Positions 7,938 to 15,286 are shown, numbered from the stretch's first letter. The stretch is DNA of 36,289 nt from Candidatus Vogelbacteria bacterium (GCA_016201465.1 JACQCV010000016.1:1-36289), one strand, 5' to 3'. The notes: generated by a model not told the origin, from the letters alone. Numbers and translations: made by a program.

Positions 7938-8360
7938 TTATTTACTTAAACTTTTAAAAACTTCGCTTGGCTTCATATATTCGTCTGTTCTTTCTGTGAT
8001 CAAAAATCCTTCTGGGGCATCAAAATAATAAGTAGCGTCAGTGAGTTGATCCATCTCCTCTGGCCCGCAAACATCATGTATCTGCACTGTAACCGGAATC
8101 ATAGGCACTCCATACTTATGGAATAACTGAATGCGATGATTACCAGATTCCAATCTAAACTTATTATTCTTTAAGCCCACCCGCATAATTAACGGTTCAT
8201 ACATTCCTTCCAAAAGTAAACCTTTCCAAAGCGCATCTAAGTCTACTGGCGTCACATCCTTACCCCAATAATGCCAAACCCACTTTGTCGGCACAAGTTC
8301 AATCTTTCCTTGTTTAAAAAGTAAATGACCTTTCCATAATTCTTTCATCTGCACGTGCAT
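7938..8360 (-). CDS. ParB/sulfiredoxin-fold protein
   Basis: 140 residues. The core YEPLIMRVG...RLESGNHRIQLFHKYG, followed by a PVTV strand, resembles the ParB N-terminal/sulfiredoxin fold, whose G(N/D)HR motif binds a nucleotide (CTP in ParB). No DNA-binding domain is attached, so it is not a chromosome-partition ParB; stand-alone members occur in modification and stress contexts. First gene of a tight three-gene operon. The ATG at 8360 lies 7 nt after the extended -10 TGC-TAGAAT (box 8368-8373), giving a leaderless mRNA. Confidence 0.65.
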   Translation of the reverse strand: MHVQMKELWKGHLLFKQGKIELVPTKWVWHYWGKDVTPVDLDALWKGLLLEGMYEPLIMRVGLKNNKFRLESGNHRIQLFHKYGVPMIPVTVQIHDVCGPEEMDQLTDATYYFDAPEGFLITERTDEYMKPSEVFKSLSK

Positions 8361-8387
8361 GTGTGGTATTCTAGCACATCAACACCG

Positions 8388-8417
8388 TTGGTAAAATGCT
8401 TAAAAATCTGTTAGTCT
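8388..8417 (+). promoter_or_regulatory. Promoter TTGGTA-18-TAGTCT
   Basis: TTGGTA (8388-8393), 18 bp, TGT-TAGTCT (8412-8417). Nearly the same sequence recurs as the tRNA-Gln promoter at 8883-8911. Gives a leader ending in AAGGAGG before 8456. Confidence 0.6.
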
Positions 8418-8455
8418 ATTGAAAGATAAAGGTTAACTCTAACAAGGAGGTTGGG

Positions 8456-8824
8456 ATGACAAAACAGGGAATTCCGGCAAATACCAATCCGTTTTGTGCC
8501 AATTCAGATGACGATATATTTGATGGAGCACTCGAACAAACTGCGCCCAATTATTTCGGCACTACTCACGATTTTGATAGCACTTGCGCTGGCTGGGGTA
8601 CATATGCCAAACAAAAAATAAAGGTTCCAGAGTTGTCGCAAGCTGAGGCCGAAAAACTTTTCCTAGATCTTGCCGGCGTCGATTACGTCAACTGCTTAGT
8701 TGTCAAGGAAGAGTTCATTCACATTATTCCAAAAGACTGGCCCGAAGAAGTTTGGATCACTAAAGGCGCTGGTGAAACTTGTACCAGAGCCGAGTGCTAC
8801 GCCTCCAAACCAAACTCAAAGTAA
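8456..8824 (+). CDS. Hypothetical protein, 122 aa
   Basis: I do not recognise this protein. It has a consensus AAGGAGG five bases before the ATG and its own promoter and terminator, so it is surely a gene. It is acidic and soluble, with no membrane segment. Cys occur in PFCANSDDD, STCAGWG, VNCLVVK and a C-terminal TCTRAECYA pair. The middle (KVPELSQAEAEKLFLDLAGVDYVNCLVVKEE) could form a small alpha/beta domain. It is monocistronic, between the divergent ParB-like operon and tRNA-Gln. Confidence 0.7.
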   Translation: MTKQGIPANTNPFCANSDDDIFDGALEQTAPNYFGTTHDFDSTCAGWGTYAKQKIKVPELSQAEAEKLFLDLAGVDYVNCLVVKEEFIHIIPKDWPEEVWITKGAGETCTRAECYASKPNSK

Positions 8825-8842
8825 ATTGAATAATTAAGCACC

Positions 8843-8872
8843 GCCCACTTTCACAACAGGTGGGCTTTTTTC
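8843..8872 (+). terminator. Rho-independent terminator
   Basis: GCCCAC (8843-8848), loop, GTGGGC (8860-8865), followed by TTTTTTCTT. Confidence 0.8.
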
Positions 8873-8882
8873 TTACGACCAA

Positions 8883-8911
8883 TTGGCAAAATGACTAAAA
8901 TCTGTTAGTTT
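8883..8911 (+). promoter_or_regulatory. tRNA-Gln promoter TTGGCA-17-TAGTTT
   Basis: TTGGCA (8883-8888), 17 bp spacer, TGT-TAGTTT (8906-8911); the start point would fall a few bases before the tRNA. A near-copy lies at 8388-8417. Confidence 0.65.
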
Positions 8912-8924
8912 AATACATATCATT

Positions 8925-8995
8925 TGCGGGATCGTCTAATGGTAGGACAGCGCCCTCTGAAGGCGTTTATCTTGGTTCGAGTCCAGGTCCCGCAG
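8925..8995 (+). tRNA. tRNA-Gln(CTG)
   Basis: Cloverleaf with acceptor TGCGGGA/TCCCGCA, D arm GTCT..GGAC, anticodon arm GCGCC-CTCTGAA-GGCGT (anticodon CTG), T arm CTTGG-TTCGAGT-CCAGG and discriminator G8995. The U1-A72 pair and G73 are the classical Gln identity elements, which fixes the 5' end at 8925. CCA is not encoded (CCT follows). A mirror element follows directly. Confidence 0.92.
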
Positions 8996-9176
8996 CCTGA
9001 ACGTAGTGAAGCGCTGCGGAAAGAAAGCAAACTGCTTTGCTTTCGCCCTGGACTCGAATGGCGGAGCAATGTTTTGAGAGCATGAGGCGAATCAAAACGG
9101 CGAGCCAGTGACCAGGCAAATTTTTCGGAAGAAAAATTTAGCCGAGGTAGAGCTCCAGGTCCCGCAGTTCGTAGCA
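8996..9176 (+). repeat. tRNA-Gln mirror element (structured, antisense tRNA 3' end)
   Basis: No ORF. In order: TGCGGAA (9015-9021), like the 5' acceptor strand of tRNA-Gln; a 9-bp hairpin GAAAGCAAA-CTGC-TTTGCTTTC (9023-9044); CCTGGACTCGAA (9047-9058), the exact complement of the tRNA T arm 8976-8987; conserved core GAATGGCGGA; hairpin GTTTTGA/TCAAAAC (9071-9077/9092-9098); CAGTGACCAG (9106-9115); hairpin AAATTTTTC-GGAA-GAAAAATTT (9118-9139); then TCCAGGTCCCGCAG (9154-9167), a direct copy of the tRNA 3' end 8982-8995. A homologous element follows tRNA-Asp at 25633. Confidence 0.8.
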
Positions 9177-9227
9177 GGTTAGTACAAACTTTGGCTTTGA
9201 TATGATTGATAATATAATATTAGATGC

Positions 9228-10013
9228 ATGAGACAGCTTGGTTCAAAAAAACTAATCTTCATTCTATATTTCCTTGCAGGATGTCTGTTGCTTTTTTTGG
9301 TAACAACTATACTCTTCCAATATTACGCCGCCCTTGGCTCATTAGATAAAGTTTTAGCAGCTTTTGCTAACGATCGTATTCTTTCGGCACTATGGTTAAG
9401 CATCACCTCATCAATCGCAACAACAATTTTTGCTATTATTTTTGGTGTTCCTCTTGCATACGTATTCGCAATGAAGCAATTCCGAGGAAAGATTCCTCTG
9501 GAAACAATCGTAGTTGATGTTCCACAAACATTTCCCCCCGTTGCCGAAGGTATGATCTTCCTTTTAATGCTTGGTCCTACTTCGCCATTTCATATTAATC
9601 TAACCTTTACCTTCGCGGCTCTTGTTATTGCTAAATTTTTTATCTCTGCTCCATTTGTTGTTTCCACTGTGACAAGACGATTCAGAGATATAGATAAAAC
9701 TGGCGTCGGTCTCACGGCTCGTTCCCTCGGAGCGAATCCCTTCCAGGTATTTACAACAATTTTTATTCCTATGTCTTTAATCGAGATTGCAGCTGGAGCA
9801 ACACTCTGTTGGTCTCGTGCCATGGGGGAGTTGGGCGGCAGTCTTATTTTTGCTGGAGTTATTCCTTTTAAGACAGAGGTATTACCAACATTTATTGCAT
9901 TGGACGCAAAAACACTCACAACTGAAGCTCTAGCCGCAACAATTCTTGGTACTACCGCTTCAATATTAGCACTTGTTACCTTTAAAAAACTTACCTTAAA
10001 AGAAGAAAAATGA
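9228..10013 (+). CDS. Molybdate/tungstate-type ABC transporter permease
   Basis: 261 residues with about six membrane segments (13-35, 55-80, 93-118, 125-150, 175-205, 230-252). The cytoplasmic EAA loop is LTARSLGANPFQVFTTIFIP, followed by SRAMGELGGSLIFAG, which resembles ModB/WtpB (RAxGEFGA-type) permeases. No substrate-binding protein is visible upstream and the ATPase gene that follows is broken, so the transporter as encoded here cannot work unless another ATPase serves it. The start lies 9 nt after TATAAT (9213-9218; TTGGCT 16 bp upstream). The stop overlaps the ATPase ATG (ATGA at 10010). Confidence 0.82.
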   Translation: MRQLGSKKLIFILYFLAGCLLLFLVTTILFQYYAALGSLDKVLAAFANDRILSALWLSITSSIATTIFAIIFGVPLAYVFAMKQFRGKIPLETIVVDVPQTFPPVAEGMIFLLMLGPTSPFHINLTFTFAALVIAKFFISAPFVVSTVTRRFRDIDKTGVGLTARSLGANPFQVFTTIFIPMSLIEIAAGATLCWSRAMGELGGSLIFAGVIPFKTEVLPTFIALDAKTLTTEALAATILGTTASILALVTFKKLTLKEEK

Positions 10014-10493
10014 AGGAGCTATCAATCCAAAACCTAACAACTGGGTACAACAAAAAGACTATCATTGAAGATTTATCTTTGAATGTTAAGGAGCAAGAAA
10101 CTTTAGTTTTAATGGGAGTTTCGGGAAGCGGTAAGACAACACTTCTCCTTACAATTTTAGGTATTATATCTCCGCATAAAGGTAGTATCACCTTAACTTG
10201 CTATTAAACCTGATTTATTACTCTTAGATGAACCACTTTCAAACATAGATCAGGTTACCAAGCTGGAAGTTGCGACACAATTAAAAAATCTTTTTGCTAA
10301 GTTAGATATCCCAATAATTTTGGTCACCCATAATCACGAAGATGCTCTATTTTTGGCAGAGCATCTAGCAATCATGAACAAGGGTAAAATTGAACAGATT
10401 GGAAATGTCGAGGAAATTATAAAAAATCCCAAAAGCCAATTTATTAAAAGTCTACTTACACCGTTTAACACTATTCACGATATGCAGTCATGA
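10010..10493 (+). pseudogene. Molybdate-type ABC transporter ATPase, internal deletion
   Basis: Two pieces of one ATPase in different frames. 10010-10207 encodes the start with Walker A GVSGSGKTTLLL and stops at TAA soon after HKGSITL. From 10200, in another frame, AIKPDLLLLDEPLSN (Walker B), the H-loop ILVTHNHEDAL and the C terminus follow to TGA 10493. Missing are the Q-loop and the LSGGQ signature, roughly 90 residues by comparison with ModC-type proteins. So one deletion removed the middle and broke the frame. The ends still overlap permease and the next gene by ATGA, showing the old operon layout. A functional product is not expected. Confidence 0.88.
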
Positions 10494-10870
10494 AAAATAA
10501 GATGAAAATTGTTTTCATTGCGGGACCATACACGGGTGATGGATCATACGAGCAAATCGAAAAGAATATTCGCGAGGCAGAAAAATATCAAATTGCACTG
10601 GCAAATAAAGAGATTGGGTTTTTCTGTCCGCACAATCACACAGAACACTTCGGTAGCAAAAAGGGAGTTACTGTTCCGGAACAATTCTTTTACGACCTTG
10701 ACTTCCAATTCTTGATGCGAATTGCCGATGCCTCATTAGCTATACCAGGTTGGGAAAAGTCATGGGGAACAAAAAGAGAAGTGGCATGGGCCAAAGAACA
10801 CGGCATGAAGATTTTTTATCCAAAAGATCCAACAGATATCGAAGAAATAGTTACATGGACAAAGAAGTAA
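10490..10870 (+). CDS. DUF4406 / nucleoside 2-deoxyribosyltransferase-like protein
   Basis: 126 residues. The start KIVFIAGPYTGDG and the later ADASLAIPGWEKSWGTKREVAWAKEHG are the pattern of the deoxyribosyltransferase-like Rossmann fold (AGPYT; Asp and GxxxExxxA). True deoxyribosyltransferases exchange bases on deoxynucleosides; DUF4406 relatives are often uncharacterised, so the activity is open. ATG overlaps the stop of the broken ATPase gene (ATGA) and its 3' end overlaps the GH84 gene by 16 bp. An internal ATG (MKIVFIAG, 10502) is an alternative start. Confidence 0.72.
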   Translation: MKNKMKIVFIAGPYTGDGSYEQIEKNIREAEKYQIALANKEIGFFCPHNHTEHFGSKKGVTVPEQFFYDLDFQFLMRIADASLAIPGWEKSWGTKREVAWAKEHGMKIFYPKDPTDIEEIVTWTKK

Positions 10871-11928
10871 AACCATTCATTGGAATAATCGAGGGGTTTT
10901 ATGGCATCCAGTGGACATGGGAAGAGAGATCTGATTATGCTGATTTTTTAGCAAAAAATGGATTCTCTTTTTATATATATGCTCCAAAGGGAGATGACGT
11001 ACTTCGAAAGTCGTGGAGGAAAGATTGGGATCCCGAAACAAGGTTGGAATTAAAGAAACTTGCAGAGATTTACAAAAGTAAGAGGCTACAATTTGGATTT
11101 GGCCTCAGTATCTTTGGAGTTGAGAATCTTCCACTTGTAAATATTGCTTCTGATCTTAAAAATAAAATCGACCTGCTAAACAGCATTGGGGCCGATATTC
11201 TTAGTATTCAATTTGACGATATGCGTGGTGACCTTCCTGGCTTAGCGAAAGCACAGACAGATATAGTCCACTTTATTTCAAAAATCTCTCAGGCGAAAAG
11301 AATAATTTTTTGTCCGACCTACTATTCTTATAGTCAATCCCTTGATAGGATTTTTGGCAAAAGATCACCGACATATTTAAGGGAACTTGGAGAGTATTTG
11401 GAGCCAAAGATTGATATCTTCTGGACAGGACAAGAGGTGTGCAGTAAAGAATATCCGATTGATCATCTCAAGGAGATTGGTAATACACTACAGAGGAAAC
11501 CATTTATTTGGGATAACTATCCAGTAAACGATGGAAAGGGGAAGTCCAATTTTATCAATCTTTTTCCTGCTGATAGACCAACATCTATCCTTCCATATAT
11601 CGCCGGGTTAGCATGCAACCCAATGAACGAACCTTATTTATCCAGAATTCCAATACAGGCCCTATCTCATAGTCTTGGACTTATACAACCGCAAAAATCA
11701 TCACTCTTATTCAAAAACATAGTGAAAGATCTTTGTGGAGAAAAACTAGCTCGTGAACTTTTGCATGATGCACGTAAATTTCAAAATTCTGGTTTAGTTG
11801 AACTTGAAAAAGACAGAGAAAGACTTATCGCTTTATATAAAGACTATCCCGACTCTCCATATGCCAAAGAGATTCTACGTTGGCTTAAGGACGATTATGC
11901 ATTTGATGAAAAATTTTATCTTGATTAA
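10855..11928 (+). CDS. GH84-family beta-N-acetylglucosaminidase
   Basis: 357 residues, essentially one GH84 (beta/alpha)8 catalytic domain. Seen: GIIEGFYGIQW (10-20), YIYAPKGDD (40-48), the adjacent acid pair FDDMRGD (Asp121, Asp122) used in substrate-assisted catalysis, CPTYYSYS, IFWTGQEVCS, WDNYPVNDGKGK and CNPMNEP, all landmarks of O-GlcNAcase/NagJ-type enzymes. Known activity: removal of terminal beta-GlcNAc. No signal peptide, so cytoplasmic; the substrate could be recycled peptidoglycan sugar or a glycoprotein, which is inference. Start at ATG 10855, since the longer reading frame upstream lies inside the previous gene. A helical tail of about 50 residues ends the protein. Confidence 0.88.
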   Translation: MDKEVKPFIGIIEGFYGIQWTWEERSDYADFLAKNGFSFYIYAPKGDDVLRKSWRKDWDPETRLELKKLAEIYKSKRLQFGFGLSIFGVENLPLVNIASDLKNKIDLLNSIGADILSIQFDDMRGDLPGLAKAQTDIVHFISKISQAKRIIFCPTYYSYSQSLDRIFGKRSPTYLRELGEYLEPKIDIFWTGQEVCSKEYPIDHLKEIGNTLQRKPFIWDNYPVNDGKGKSNFINLFPADRPTSILPYIAGLACNPMNEPYLSRIPIQALSHSLGLIQPQKSSLLFKNIVKDLCGEKLARELLHDARKFQNSGLVELEKDRERLIALYKDYPDSPYAKEILRWLKDDYAFDEKFYLD

Positions 11929-11935
11929 AAAAACA

Positions 11936-12241
11936 ATGTCCAAAAAAATTTTAAAAAACGATAAGTATAAAAAGGCTAGAGGAGGATATTCAAGATTGCT
12001 CCAGATCTGCTGCGAGAAGTGTGGAGAAGAGATCTGCCTATATCAAAAGGATGGGCCGGGTGTCATAAAGCGAATGTATATCGATCGGATGATTGAGCCT
12101 AAGGTTTCTGTATCGAACAAAAATCTTGAGTGTCCCAACTCGCACACTCTTGGTGTGAAATATATCTACGACAAGGAAAACCGCCCCGCATTCCGAATCT
12201 TCGTCGCAGCAATTACTAAGAAGATTATAAGGACTGGATAA
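11936..12241 (+). CDS. Small zinc-ribbon hypothetical protein
   Basis: 101 residues, basic. CCEKCGEE and, 40 residues later, ECPNSH could form one zinc site (CxxC + CxxxH/C). Start ATG 11936, 7 bp after the GH84 stop, so it is probably read from the same mRNA. The pattern (RGGYSRLLQICCEKCGEEICLYQKDGPG) is typical of short archaeal/CPR proteins of unknown function that may bind nucleic acid. No function is claimed. Confidence 0.65.
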   Translation: MSKKILKNDKYKKARGGYSRLLQICCEKCGEEICLYQKDGPGVIKRMYIDRMIEPKVSVSNKNLECPNSHTLGVKYIYDKENRPAFRIFVAAITKKIIRTG

Positions 12242-12252
12242 GAATTTTCTAT

Positions 12253-12280
12253 TTGCTTTATAAAGGGAGTGGTATATAAT
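12253..12280 (+). promoter_or_regulatory. HicBA promoter TTGCTT-16-TATAAT
   Basis: -35 TTGCTT (12253-12258), 16 bp, TATAAT (12275-12280), then 7 nt to the hicB ATG: a leaderless start for the antitoxin gene. Confidence 0.65.
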
Positions 12281-12287
12281 CAAATAC

Positions 12288-12518
12288 ATGTCAAGCATCA
12301 TACAATTCACAATAAAGAAAGATGAGGATGGTATTTACTGTGCCAAGGCAGTGGGGTTTCCTATTTTTACATCTGGAAAAACATTACCGGAGCTAGAAAA
12401 CAACATTCGTGAGGCCACGGCACTTTATATGGAAGATGAAGACTTAGAATCACTCGGTATTTCCGCCCAACCGGCACTGTTAATCAACTTCGAAATACCG
12501 CGCGCCATTTATGCCTAA
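12288..12518 (+). CDS. hicB: HicB-family antitoxin
   Basis: 76 residues: the partial RNase-H-like HicB fold with FTIKKDEDGIYCAKAVGFPIFTSGKTLPELENNIREA, then an acidic stretch MEDEDLESLG. HicB neutralises HicA and often represses the operon, but no C-terminal DNA-binding domain is present here, so repression would need another factor. It is first in the operon and overlaps hicA by 8 bp, the reversed order (antitoxin first) found in many HicBA pairs. It has its own -35/-10 at 12253-12280. Confidence 0.82.
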   Translation: MSSIIQFTIKKDEDGIYCAKAVGFPIFTSGKTLPELENNIREATALYMEDEDLESLGISAQPALLINFEIPRAIYA

Positions 12519-12753
12519 TAAGCTTAAAGACCTGTCTGGCAAAGAGATTGTAAAATTCTTAGAACAAAACGGTTTTTCTGTTTACAAAATTCGTGGTAGT
12601 CATTGCAAAATGCGACGTGTCATTTTGGATCGAAATCAAACTCTAATTATCCCTATGCACACCTCTGTGGCCAAAGGTACATTGCACGATATTTATAATC
12701 AAGTATCAGAATATATACCGGAACTAGAAATAAAAAGTTTTTTCTTTACTTAA
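12511..12753 (+). CDS. hicA: HicA-family mRNA interferase toxin
   Basis: 80 residues with the double-stranded RNA-binding-like HicA fold: LSGKEIVKFLEQNGFSVY, catalytic GSHCKM (His31), IIPMHTSVAKGTL and IYNQV near the end. HicA cleaves mRNA without a ribosome and is held by HicB. The ATG lies inside the end of hicB (8-bp overlap), consistent with translational coupling. The last residues KSFFFT are unusually hydrophobic. Both partners look intact. Confidence 0.85.
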   Translation: MPNKLKDLSGKEIVKFLEQNGFSVYKIRGSHCKMRRVILDRNQTLIIPMHTSVAKGTLHDIYNQVSEYIPELEIKSFFFT

Positions 12754-12789
12754 CAAATAACGAGCTATCAAATACTGGCGGTCAAAAGT

Positions 12790-12812
12790 TAAAAATCCCG
12801 CGAAATGCGGGA
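12790..12812. terminator. Bidirectional terminator
   Basis: CCCGC-GAAAT-GCGGG (12797-12811). On the minus strand a TTTTT run follows (12791-12795), ending the gene at 12820; on + the T-run is weaker and serves hicA. Confidence 0.7.
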
Positions 12813-12819
12813 GTTGCTT

Positions 12820-13053
12820 TTACTTGTTCTTTGTTTTTGACATTGGATGCATCTTTGTAGATGTCCAGTCGTGGAAAACAAAGAAGATTTTTATGGGAGC
12901 AATACCAATTAGCGGATGTGATACACAGTTGTGAACAAGCCACCAGAGATAATAGCGAAGAACTGGAAATGAACTGTAGGCCTTTTTAAACAACGGTATG
13001 CGATCATAAAACCGCTCCTGCGATCCATACTCATCACGATCAAAACCAAACAT
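12820..13053 (-). CDS. Hypothetical protein with hydrophobic HNCVSHP motif
   Basis: 77 residues. Centre LRYYLWWLVHNCVSHPLIGIAP contains a hydrophobic helix with paired His, followed by FFVFHDWTSTKMH; a membrane-attached or metal-binding role is possible but not shown. Start chosen at ATG 13053: GGTGA lies 5 nt before it, and a -10-like TATATT lies just upstream of an in-frame TTG at 13083, which would fall at the mRNA start. It is followed by a strong terminator on its strand. Confidence 0.6.
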   Translation of the reverse strand: MFGFDRDEYGSQERFYDRIPLFKKAYSSFPVLRYYLWWLVHNCVSHPLIGIAPIKIFFVFHDWTSTKMHPMSKTKNK

Positions 13054-13088
13054 ACCACTCACCTTCCTTTGTTCTTCATCCAATATAC

Positions 13089-13790
13089 TTAATATCTAAG
13101 AAAAGTAAAATCAGTGTGAACCATCCACCATTTTGGATTAGCCTTCGTGCCAAAGGACCTGTTAGTGGACCATTTACAATAAACGTTACCTGGAAGCGTT
13201 TTTTTAAGTTGGTTTAGAACTGCGTAACCACTATTTTGACGACGGGTTAAACCTTTAAGCCTGAGCATTGTGCTTGGATATTGGCTGGCAATAAAATAAT
13301 GAGGCCTCACCTTTTTAATAAAAACTCTCCATGATTCAACTGTCATGTTTACTCCACGAGCATAATCAGCATCCGTAAGCGAATCATAGATCCTTTTGAT
13401 CTCCGGTGTTAACTCTCCTCCGTCCTCCTTCTCAAGTGTAAAGAAGTTCGGATTGTAAACAATCGAACCAATTACCATATCATCAAATGGATGACTGGCC
13501 ACAACGGCATCTATATCACTTGAAATATCTACCCCTACCACTAAATCTTGCATTGCTTTGGCAACTGGAATCACCTCCGCTTTCGGTAAAATATCTCTAT
13601 AGACTCTTAATAATTCGCCCACAGCAACCTTATCTGGTTCAACCAAATAGATAGTACCACAAAAACCAATAGCAGCCAGTGCTTTGCCAATCTTTGGCTC
13701 ATATCCAGGTGCCACCTCAACCACCGCGCCACTCCTTGGAAGCTGGACTCCCAAAAAGACTTGATGCCAAATTTGTGATGCAACCTCCAT
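13089..13790 (-). CDS. Rossmann-fold methyltransferase-like protein
   Basis: 233 residues. VVEVAPGYEPKIGKALAAIG resembles methyltransferase motif I, LVEPDK the acidic end of strand 2, and VVASHPFDDMVIG a modified motif IV (normally NPPY or DxxP). SAM binding is likely by pattern, the target unknown. The ATG is 4 bp after the stop of the oxidoreductase gene, and both run from one promoter, so they probably act on one pathway. The C-terminal half (MTVESWRVFIKKVRPHYFIASQYPS) is not recognised. Confidence 0.6.
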   Translation of the reverse strand: MEVASQIWHQVFLGVQLPRSGAVVEVAPGYEPKIGKALAAIGFCGTIYLVEPDKVAVGELLRVYRDILPKAEVIPVAKAMQDLVVGVDISSDIDAVVASHPFDDMVIGSIVYNPNFFTLEKEDGGELTPEIKRIYDSLTDADYARGVNMTVESWRVFIKKVRPHYFIASQYPSTMLRLKGLTRRQNSGYAVLNQLKKTLPGNVYCKWSTNRSFGTKANPKWWMVHTDFTFLRY

Positions 13791-13794
13791 AAAT

Positions 13795-15228
13795 TTAAAT
13801 CTTAAATGTTAATTGTGAATTTCCCATTCTCTGCCCCCGTTCAATCGACTGATAAATATTCGAAAGCAAATTATTGGTGAAATCATGATACTGTAATTCT
13901 GATTCATCGTCTTTACCTTCAATAAAATTCAAAAGTGTAACCTCTCTGGCCTTCTCATTGTGTCCCAAATAGTATCTATCTTCCAGACTATCTTTTTTCA
14001 TTTTTCCCCCCACAGAAATTTTGGCAAAAGCATCACCACCAATCACTTTTTTATTCCTAAATATATTGATATCAAAGTGATCCTCGCTGCCAACAACTCC
14101 CGCAGGCGCCACCTCCTTTCCAACCTCACATGATTGATACGAATGAACTTGGATATTTAAAAAGTGAGAAACTTGTATATTCACCCTCTCGTGTCGCACT
14201 CTGCCATTGCCCTTATATGTATCTTCCGGCAGATCAAACCAGCCTCGCCTTGAAAAAGAATTCTGTTGCAGATTTATTGAACCACTCGTGATAACATTAT
14301 TCCCGCGCATAAGTTGAACAAATGTGTAAGCATCCAATTCGCCAAAATAATTATAGTTCTGACTATTGTATGTCTTATAAAATTCACTGATTTTGGGATT
14401 ATTATAGATTTTGTTCAGAGTCCTTTCGTCTATCTGATTAAAAAGATCGTTGGGAGTAAATCTAGCGGTATGCAATTTAGCAAAATCAGGCCTTATTCGA
14501 TCGAGTTGATTGTTAACATCCACAAGCCAAGAGAAAAGATCTACAAAATGATAGCCCGAATGCATTAATTTGCCGTAACCATACTTATATGGATGATTCT
14601 CTTTCATAAACTCATGCGGCAAGCTCCAGGCTCCATCAGCATGATAGATATCTACAAATGAAACTGGAATCTGAAAATCAGAAATAAACTTGCGCAAGTA
14701 ATCTTTTATATATACATAACCTTCATGATTTCTTCTCTGACATACCACATATGCTTTTGCATTATTCTCTCGTCTTAACTGTTCGAGATCCAAATAATCT
14801 CCATATATCTGTTTAGCTGCATTAATATCTGTACTGGGATAAAGTGGCGTCGTAATAGGCTTATCCATTAATACATTAATATTATTTCTAAGAGCCCACT
14901 CAGCATATATCCTGTGCGCCTTCGGCTCAGTAGAGATTATTATTCCGTCGATACATTCCATTTTAATAAGCGCATCGAGCTCCCGTTTAGCTAACTCACA
15001 TAGCGAATCACCCATCCTACTTTCTTTACTTACCGGCAAGTAAAGAATTCTTTCTGGTTGAAGTGATCTGCCAACAAGATATTTCTCAACATTTTGTTTT
15101 TGATTCTCAAGCTCAACTAGAAGTTTTAGGCAAATATTATAGGTGTCTTTGTGCTTCTCAAGGAATGGATAGTAGATTCTCTTGGTGTGGGGACCGAGAC
15201 CAACAAAAATATAATTCTTAGTATTCAT
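13795..15228 (-). CDS. Gfo/Idh/MocA-family oxidoreductase
   Basis: 477 residues, longer than the usual 330-400. The N-terminal dinucleotide fold starts YIFVGLGPHTKRIYYPFLE (a diverged GxGxxG), then IDGIIISTEPKAH and the signature VLMDKPITT (the Lys of the conserved EKP). The C-terminal domain has YGKLMHSGYHFVDLFSWL, matching the GGG..xDxGxHxxD pattern. The family reduces or oxidises sugars and biliverdin-like substrates with NAD(P). About 100 extra residues lie in the C-terminal half. Co-transcribed with the Rossmann protein at 13089. Leaderless start: TTGTTT-17-TACTAT-6 nt-ATG. Confidence 0.78.
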   Translation of the reverse strand: MNTKNYIFVGLGPHTKRIYYPFLEKHKDTYNICLKLLVELENQKQNVEKYLVGRSLQPERILYLPVSKESRMGDSLCELAKRELDALIKMECIDGIIISTEPKAHRIYAEWALRNNINVLMDKPITTPLYPSTDINAAKQIYGDYLDLEQLRRENNAKAYVVCQRRNHEGYVYIKDYLRKFISDFQIPVSFVDIYHADGAWSLPHEFMKENHPYKYGYGKLMHSGYHFVDLFSWLVDVNNQLDRIRPDFAKLHTARFTPNDLFNQIDERTLNKIYNNPKISEFYKTYNSQNYNYFGELDAYTFVQLMRGNNVITSGSINLQQNSFSRRGWFDLPEDTYKGNGRVRHERVNIQVSHFLNIQVHSYQSCEVGKEVAPAGVVGSEDHFDINIFRNKKVIGGDAFAKISVGGKMKKDSLEDRYYLGHNEKAREVTLLNFIEGKDDESELQYHDFTNNLLSNIYQSIERGQRMGNSQLTFKI

Positions 15229-15234
15229 GCGTCT

Positions 15235-15263
15235 ATAGTAAAATTCTGGATAACCTTAAACAA
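15235..15263 (-). promoter_or_regulatory. Leaderless promoter TTGTTT-17-TACTAT
   Basis: Minus strand: -35 TTGTTT (15258-15263), 17 bp, -10 TACTAT (15235-15240), 6 nt to ATG 15228. Same layout as at 3244 and 4930. Confidence 0.65.
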
Positions 15264-15286
15264 TAGATTCTGTCAAAAAACTAGAC

